Source of the DNA: Paratinospora sagittata
Lineage: Eukaryota; Streptophyta; Magnoliopsida; Ranunculales; Menispermaceae
Assembly (NCBI GenBank): GCA_035771175.1
Contig: CM069596.1
Coordinates: 11,861,001 to 11,925,000 of the forward strand
Direction of reading: 5' to 3'
DNA length: 64,000 nt
In this document: positions 57,344 to 64,000 of the stretch, piece by piece
Position numbering within the stretch: the stretch's first letter is position 1
How the letters are laid out: every line of letters begins with the position of its first letter
Translations under genes and position numbers: made by a program
The notes under the pieces: generated by a model
Told to the model about the DNA's origin: nothing
What the model saw: the letters and a program-made list of their open reading frames with translations, nothing else
Database searches by the model: none

Positions 57344-60300
57344 ATGCAAACCAGAAAGAGAGGAAGGCCACGTATTGTTCATCCAGCAGTGGAGGCACCT
57401 CCTGAGATTCAGGAACCGCCGCCTCAGACAACAGCACAGGCCACACCCACCACTGCCACTACATCTGGGCAGGCAATACCACCACCACCCGCACCCTTTG
57501 CCATGCCTTCAAGCATTGAAACCTTCTTCGCTGGATTTATTGAGGCGATGAAGGTCACTGTTCAAACTGTCGTTCGTGAGACTGTGGCATGTCAGGTTGC
57601 CACTATTCAGGCACCTTTACGATTTGGATCAGAATTTCAAACCGAGCAGATTACCAAGTACAAGAGGCTACAACCTCTTACCTTCGCTGGCACCATTGAT
57701 GCAGAAGAGGTGCAAAAGTGGTTGGATGAGTCAAAGAAGGCTCTTGATGCAATGAGAGTCGATGAGACTCGTAAAATTCCACTAGCGACCTACCAACTTG
57801 TTGGTGGAGCAAACACATGGTGGATCACAGTGAAAGAAGACCCAAGGGTCAACATAGCCGATATGACTTGGCAACAGTTCGAGTCAATGTTTATTGATGA
57901 GTATTTTTCCAGCGCTGTGAAGCGGCAGAAGCGCCAAGAATTCGCTAAGTTATACCAGGGCACCATGATCGTCAGGGAATATGCTGGAAAGTTCAAAGAA
58001 TTATCAGTTTACTCTCTCTCCACCATCTCCACTGAGCAAGATAAGACTGAGAAATTTTATAATGGCATTCGCCCTGATATTCGACAAGCCTTGTCGATCT
58101 TGGATCTCAAAATTTACAAAGAGGTTGTTGACAAGGCCATGAGCTTTGAACAAGAGAAAATCTTACAGGAACAGAGAATGAATAAAGGAAAACGGCCTGC
58201 AACGTTTTCCCAACATGGCTCACAATAGGGCAACAGGAAGAAGCCTTACTACAATCACAACCCAGCCCTCCCGGCCCTTGTTTCGAAGAATGAAGCCACA
58301 ACACCTGCGGCTGAACCTTCTAACTCTAACCACCAGGGTTTCCCCAATCATGGCTGTGGCGGTCGTTATGGACGAGGTGGTCGTAGCAACGGCAATGGCA
58401 GAGGTGGTGGTCGACACCACAATCAACAAGGCCAGCAGAATAATCAGAATGGCCAGCTAAACAATCAGCAGTACAGGCCGACTTGTTTCAACTGCGGCCA
58501 AAAGGGCCATGTCAAACATCTTTGTCCGCACCTTCAGCAACCTATTCCTGCTATTCCAGTCCAACAAGCACCACCTGTTGCTAATGCCCAACCCAGGCAG
58601 AACCAGGGTCAACGGAATCAGGGCCGAGCCTTTGCCATCGCTCAACAACCCCTCCCAGACAACAATGTAGTTGAAGGTACCTTTCCTTTGTTCAATACAT
58701 TGGTGCATGTTTTGTTTGATTCAGGTGCTACGCATTCTTTTATATCGTTGTCATTGGTAAGACATTTAGGCCTGCATCCTGAACCTACAAACATCACACT
58801 CCATGTCACATCACCGTTCGGATCGGGTACTGACGTGAATTTGCAGTGTTCTCGATGTGAGCTTCGCATGTCCGAACAGATAATATATGCCGATCTTTTT
58901 GTGATTATTTTGAAGACATCGACATCATCCTCGGCATGGACTGGCTCGCACCACTGAATAAAAAGATCGACTGTATGAACAAGCAAGTTCAGTTAACTTT
59001 ACCTACAGGAGAGTTTGTCAAGATTCAGGGAACAAGGCAATGGATACACAAATCAACAGTTGCACTTCTCAAGTCACAACTTCGAGCGTTGTCTCTTGGT
59101 GACGGCAATGAATTACCAGCTCTGTACCCTCCCGAAGTACGCGATGTTCCAGTCATATCTGAATTCCCAACAGTTTTTCTTAATGACCTTCCTGGTCTAC
59201 CTCCAGTTAGGGAATTCGATTTTGAGATCAACCTCATACCTGGGATAGCGCCTATCTCAATTCCACCATACCGAATGTCAAATGTTGAACTGGTCGAATT
59301 AGACAAACAACTTAAGGAATTAGAGAGTAATGGTTTCATCCGAAAGAGTTCATCACCCTGGGGCGCTCCAGTTCTGTTTGTTCGCAAAAAGGATGGTTCG
59401 TTACGACTTTGCATCGATTATCGCAAGTTGAATAACGTCACCATCAAGAACAGATATCCATTGCCCAGGATCGATGACTTATTCGACCAACTTCGAGAAG
59501 CCAAATACTTCTCTAAGATTGATTTACGGTCTGGTTATCACCAACTCCGAATCCGAGAGTCGGACATCACCAAGACAGCATTCAGAACTTGGTACGGTCA
59601 CTAGGAGTTCTTGGTCATGCCGTTCGGTCTAACAAATGCACCTGCTGCATTCATGGATTTGATGAATCGCATATTCAGGTTATACTTAGACCGATTTGTA
59701 GTGGTTTTTGTCGACGACATCTTGATATATTCCTCAACTGAGGAAGACCATAAAATCCATTTGAAGATCGTCCTCCAGACCTTGCGAAGCCACCAACTGT
59801 ATGCAAAGTTGAGTAAGTGCGAATTTTGGGCGAAGAGAGTTCAATTCCTCGACCATGTGGTTTTCGGCAATGGCATTGAGGTCGATCCTTCTAAGGTTGA
59901 AGCAGTCTTAAACTGGAAGCAGCCTACCACTGTTACTCAGATTATGAGTTTTCTTGGTTTGGCTGGCTATTACAGACGCTTCATTAATGACTTCTCAAAG
60001 ATTGTTGAACCTATGACCAAGCTCACTCGAAAGGACGTGCGCTTCATCTGGAATCCCGCGTGTGAGGCATCATTTCAAGAATTGAAGAAACGCCTCACGA
60101 CAGCACCTGTACTTATCACTCCAAGAAATGGAATTGGATTTTCATTATACACTGACGCCTCCCTCCAAGGGTTAGGTGTCGTACTAATGCAAGAAGGCCA
60201 AATTGTTGCCTATGCCTCGAGGCAACTGAAGATTCATGAGGGTAATTACCCAACACACGACTTGAAACTTGCAGCTGTTGTGTTTGCATTGAAATTATGG

Positions 60301-62010
60301 CGTCATTACCTATACGGTGAACGGTTCGAGGTCTTCTCAGATCATAAGAGTCTTAAGTACATATACACTCAGAGAGACCGAAACCTCCGCCAAAGAAGAT
60401 GGTTGGAATTCTTGAAAGACTATGACTTTCAACTCCAGTACCATCCTGGCAAGGCCAATGTTGTGGCTGATGCCCTGAGTAGAAAATCTTATGTTGCTTG
60501 CACTCTTAACTATGAAATGGGAAAATTGGCTACAGAGATAGAGAACTTTAACCTCCACCTAAACGAAGAGGGACCACGCCCACGACTCTCTCAATTATAA
60601 GCTACCTCTAACCTCGTTCGCAAGATTTCAGCTACTCAAGCCAATGACCCTATGTTAATGGAGAAACGAGAACTTCTACTCAGCGGGCAAAACCTTCCTC
60701 ATTGGTTAGTCTCTGACGACGGAGCTGTTTTCTATAAAAAAACGTCTTTGTCTTCCGAACGATCCTGAGGTTCGGAAAGACGTGCTTACTGAGATGCACT
60801 GTTCGAGATACGCTATGCATCTTGGGGGTGACAAGATGTACCAGGATGTAAAGCGACAATTCTGGTTTTCTGGAATGAAGAAGGCAATTGCCGACTTCGT
60901 TGCTCGATGTCTTGTTTGCCAGAAAGTTAAGGCAAAACGAAGACTTCCCTCTGGCCTTCTCCAGTCGTTACCTATTGGAGAATGGAAATGGGAGAACATC
61001 GCAATGAATTTTGTTACAGCCTTACCTTTTAATAATAAAGGGCAAGATGCTATCTGGGTTATCATTGGCAGACTTACCAAGTCTGCATACTTCTTGCCAA
61101 TAAAGTTCACGGATAATCCCGCCAAACTTGCAGAACTATATGAAAGAGAGATCGTACGCCTTCATGGCATACCACTCACGATCGTCTCTGATCGAGACCC
61201 TCGATTCACATCAAACTTTTGGAAAAGCTTCCAAAATAGAATGGGTTCAAAGATCACTATGAGCACAGCCTTCCACCCTCAGACTGATGGGCAGTCAGAA
61301 CGGCTTATCCAAATCTTAGAAGACATGCTACGATGCTGCATTTTGGACTTTAATGACGGATGGGCAAAGTATTTGCATCTAGCTGAGTTTGCATACAACA
61401 ACAGCTACCAAACTAGTATCGGCATGGCACCATACGAGGCTCTCTATGGTCGGCCTTGCAGATCTCCGGTATGCTGGTTAGATATGGCAGATCGACCGCA
61501 GTTGGGCCCTGAACTAGTTCAAGAGACTTCTGAGAAAATCACACTAGTAAAGGAACGACTTCGTGTTGCACAAAGTCGACAGAAGAGCTATGCTGACAAA
61601 CGACGACAACCTCTAGAATTTGATAAGGGGGACTTTGTTTTTATACAAGTCCAGCCCACCCGAGGTGTCAAACGCTTTGGGATCAAAGGAAAGCTCTCCC
61701 CGCGGTATATCGGTCCATTTCCGATCATTGAACGTATTGGCAAACTTGCTTATCGTCTATCCCTTCCATCGTCCATGCCTAAGGTTCATGACGTTTTTCA
61801 TGTATCTATGCTTCGCAAGTATCGTCCTGATCCTTCGCATATCAAGAGAAAGCAATACATATTTTAGATAGAAAAACTCAAGAACTACGGAGACGTAGCA
61901 TACCACTTGTGAAAGTGCTCTGGGATCACCACGGCATAGAGGAAGCTACATGGGAACTAGAATCCACAATTAAACAGAAATACCCTGCATTGTTTTCTAG
62001 TACCACCTGA
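57344..62010 (+). pseudogene. F2d gag-pol, several stops and frameshifts
   Basis: Capsid to 58225, then TAG 58226 at the same codon as in F2a; knuckle (CFNCGQKGHVKHLC, near 58485); protease DSGATHSF near 58720; shift near 58900; RT start 58936-59604; TAG near 59602; RT ([10 protein letters not shown]) and RNase H 59611-60600; TAA 60598; an extra A near 60737; integrase 60782-61867 with the second and third catalytic motifs (VSDRDPRF, GQSERLIQ) intact but MNFVTALP where others have MDFVTALP, so the first catalytic Asp is lost. A ~45-bp deletion near 61845 removes the start of the chromodomain linker. Confidence 0.9.
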
Positions 62011-62107
62011 TGATGTGCTACATTGTATTATTTTCACTTATAAATACCAGGATGAAACATTGTTTACACCTATCTTCATACATTGTTTCACTTGAATAAC
62101 TATGCAG

Positions 62108-62236
62108 ATGTCTGAAAATCATATCAATGGATATAGTGATGCACACACGCAGTGGCTCCTTGGCAACCTGCGGCTACTTCGCAAGCAATACCCCTCATCA
62201 ATACTTGACTTGATTTCGAGGGCGAAATCCCTTTAA
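62108..62236 (+). CDS. F2d 3' ORF, 42 residues
   Basis: MSENHINGY...DAHTQWLLGNLRLLRK...ISRAKSL, open although F2d pol is heavily decayed. ATG follows CTATGCAG. Function unknown. Confidence 0.45.
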   Translation: MSENHINGYSDAHTQWLLGNLRLLRKQYPSSILDLISRAKSL

Positions 62237-62247
62237 GGGGGGTAGAG

Positions 62248-63473
62248 TGTAATACTCTGTATCTCACAAAAAAAAAAAAATTTACTATTTGGGCAACGCC
62301 AGAACGTTCAGGCGCAATGCCAGAACGTTCAGGCGCAATGCCAGAACGTTCAAGCGCATGCCAGAACGTTCAGGCGCCAAAAATCTCTATATAAGGAACC
62401 TTCCTCATTCTCATTTCTCACACCAAAATCACTCTCCTTATGATTTTCCTTCTCTTTCCACTCATTCTAAGTTTTTAGTTTTTCAGACTCTCTGATCGAG
62501 ACTCTCGGTACGGTGCGACGAAGTTCTGTCCGGAGGAAAGCACCAGATCGGAAAGAAGAAGTTTTTATCTGAAGGTGGGGAACGAAACATAGGTTTGCGT
62601 GTTTCATAACTTTTATTAAAGTTTACATTCAATTATTATTATGTCTACTATTCATTTACACTGCATTATGTCAATAATGTTTATGACCTGAATGTCCTAA
62701 CTTTGCACGTCGTGATACCGACCCTGATAAGGATCACCAGACGTTGCCAAAGTCAGTCTAAATGTCAAGAAAAGACCAGACCAGTAGACTAGACTAGTTC
62801 ATGCATTGGCATCATACATATCACCACCTAGGGACGTATATGGTTTATGACTCATAGAATAGTTAGAAGCATTGCTCACTATTCATATTATTTCTCTGGA
62901 GATGGACGTACATGAGAACTCGGCTACGCCGGGGAGGGACATCAGTACGTGAATCCAGAGCATCGTTCCTGAGGAGGGACGTACAAAGAGAACCTGGCTA
63001 CGCCCGGGGAAGGACACCTGTACGTGAACTCAGGCGATGTACGCTCATCAAACCATTAATACGTGACGGTGTCATGTATACATACATTTGATTGATTATG
63101 ATGCTCACAGGTGTATTTTAAGATATTTGATATTGAAGTATGCTTTATTAATTGTTATACTCATGCACTATTTACCCACTGAGCGCGTTAAGCTCACTCC
63201 ATTATTATCCAATCTTTCACAGGAAATTAGGGTGGACTGGGTGCAGGTTATGGGACCCACATTTTGTATCCTTTGTATGATTCATTGGGGATTTTGGGAG
63301 TATGTTCCCTTGACCATTTTATGTACAAAAGTATTCTGAAATAAATGAAATCAGATCTGTACTGTATATTGTATTTCCGCTGCGCACTCTGTTATTACCA
63401 TTATGATTGTTCCAAATGCGCCCCCGTCCGAGAGTGTACCGCCGGTTTAGGCGCGTCCGGGCGGGGTGTGACA
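62248..63473 (+). repeat. F2d 3' LTR
   Basis: TGTAATACTC to GGGGTGTGACA, complete. Repeat array 62301-62378, TATA near 62387-62395, U5 with two GGGACGTAC-type segments as in the 5' LTR. Confidence 0.9.
62301..62395 (+). promoter_or_regulatory. F2d 3' LTR: four heat-shock-element-like units plus TATA
   Basis: Four GAACGTTC units, the shortest array seen, directly before CTATATAAG. The promoter would fire into the right flank. Confidence 0.6.
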
Positions 63474-64000
63474 TAGAGTGCATGCAATTCAAATCCTAAT
63501 AGATATTTCTTACATATATAAATGCACAATCTGTACTTAAATAATTTTAAACTTATCCCATGTTCTGGCTAGTGAAGCACTAAAATATACACATATATAT
63601 ACATACACACACACATATACACTTTTCTTTTTTGATAGGAAACGCGAACTTGTATTAATCACAAAGGGAACACACACATTGTGCTTCTGTATAAGAAAAA
63701 TGTAATACCCCAAAATGATCTATTAATGGCCAATGATTTGTCACATGCGTGAAAATTTATATTTTTCTCTCATTTCCTTTCCAACAATATTCTCTAATCT
63801 TTTTATTGGAAACAACTAAAAATTACTCCTTAATATACTCTAAATTTTCCTTCATGCAAGATGAATATTGGAAACCAAATCACTACCCAAAACTCTAATC
63901 CTATTACATTAATAGGAGGACCTTTTCTCAGCCGTCACTGTAATACTCCGAAAATTTTTAAGGGTATTTTTGAAATTATAAATCCAAAGGTATTTTCATA
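63474..64000. other. Right flank, possible starts of two further LTRs
   Basis: AT-rich. A stretch at about 63635-63690 (GATAGGAAACGCGAACTTG) resembles LINE 3' sequence but is too short to assign. TGTAATACCCC at 63701 and TGTAATACTCCG at 63939 look like LTR starts of the kind used by F1 and F2; neither can be confirmed inside the window. No gene seen. Confidence 0.35.

Larger units (their letters stand above)
53329..63473 (+). mobile_element. F2d: gypsy element, plus strand, 5' LTR truncated
   Basis: Partial 5' LTR (53329-54185), primer site 54191-54202, leader, aORF, hairpin leader, gag-pol, 3' ORF, polypurine tract, complete 3' LTR (62248-63473). Followed by TAGAG, which does not match the GTATC beside F2c. 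U3, TATA and candidate 5' splice sites of the 5' LTR are lost, so it has no promoter of its own upstream. Confidence 0.9.

Overview
The window is repeat-rich plant nuclear DNA, probably eudicot. Evidence: Ty3/gypsy chromovirus proteins, a Ty1/copia gag, a plant L1-type LINE with a DUF4283-like ORF1, a hAT-like element, (CA)n(TA)n tracts, and a spliced RWP-RK (RKD) gene. I see no ordinary single-copy gene outside mobile elements apart from a possible exon remnant near 28-29.1 kb. Family names F1, F2 and F3 and copies F2a-F2d are mine.

Layout. 1-5608: minus-strand F1 gypsy element with a ~2.8-kb 5' LTR, running off the left edge, inserted in a LINE. 5609-8865 and 11401-11910: that LINE (minus), split by a 5'-truncated gypsy fragment (8866-11400) that ends in a palindromic LTR. 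12471-26449: a solo LTR of the F1 type (TSD GTGGC), split by the full-length plus-strand element F2a (13629-24969). F2a carries a captured antisense RKD transcription factor gene (16058-17346) and a 386-bp fold-back element (24263-24648). 26.6-27.5 kb: remnant of another gypsy element. 28093-28937: hAT-like element inside an older ORF. 29456-44381: copia element whose LTR is split by minus-strand F2b (29809-43761, TSD TTCTC); F2b is itself split by a 2.9-kb solo LTR, F3 (35025-37969, TSD CAAAC). 44382-53328: minus-strand F2c, fused head to head at about 53328 with plus-strand F2d (53329-63473). 63474-64000: AT-rich flank with two possible LTR starts.

The most interesting content is the F2 family, present in four copies. 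Its order is LTR, an accessory ORF (aORF) upstream of gag, a leader with three regularly spaced stem-loops showing the loop GGTATGGGAC, a single gag-pol frame ending in a chromodomain-like tail, a small 3' ORF, then LTR. Both the aORF and gag start codons sit just downstream of well-formed 3' splice sites. This suggests that alternative splicing chooses between the two and that the stem-loops stay only in unspliced genomic RNA. Directly upstream of the TATA box, F2 LTRs carry 4 to 12 copies of a ~21-bp unit containing GAACGTTC, which fits the heat-shock-element form nGAAnnTTCn. All gag-pol frames are damaged, so the copies look non-autonomous today. All functional statements are read from sequence by eye; no searches or folding were run.
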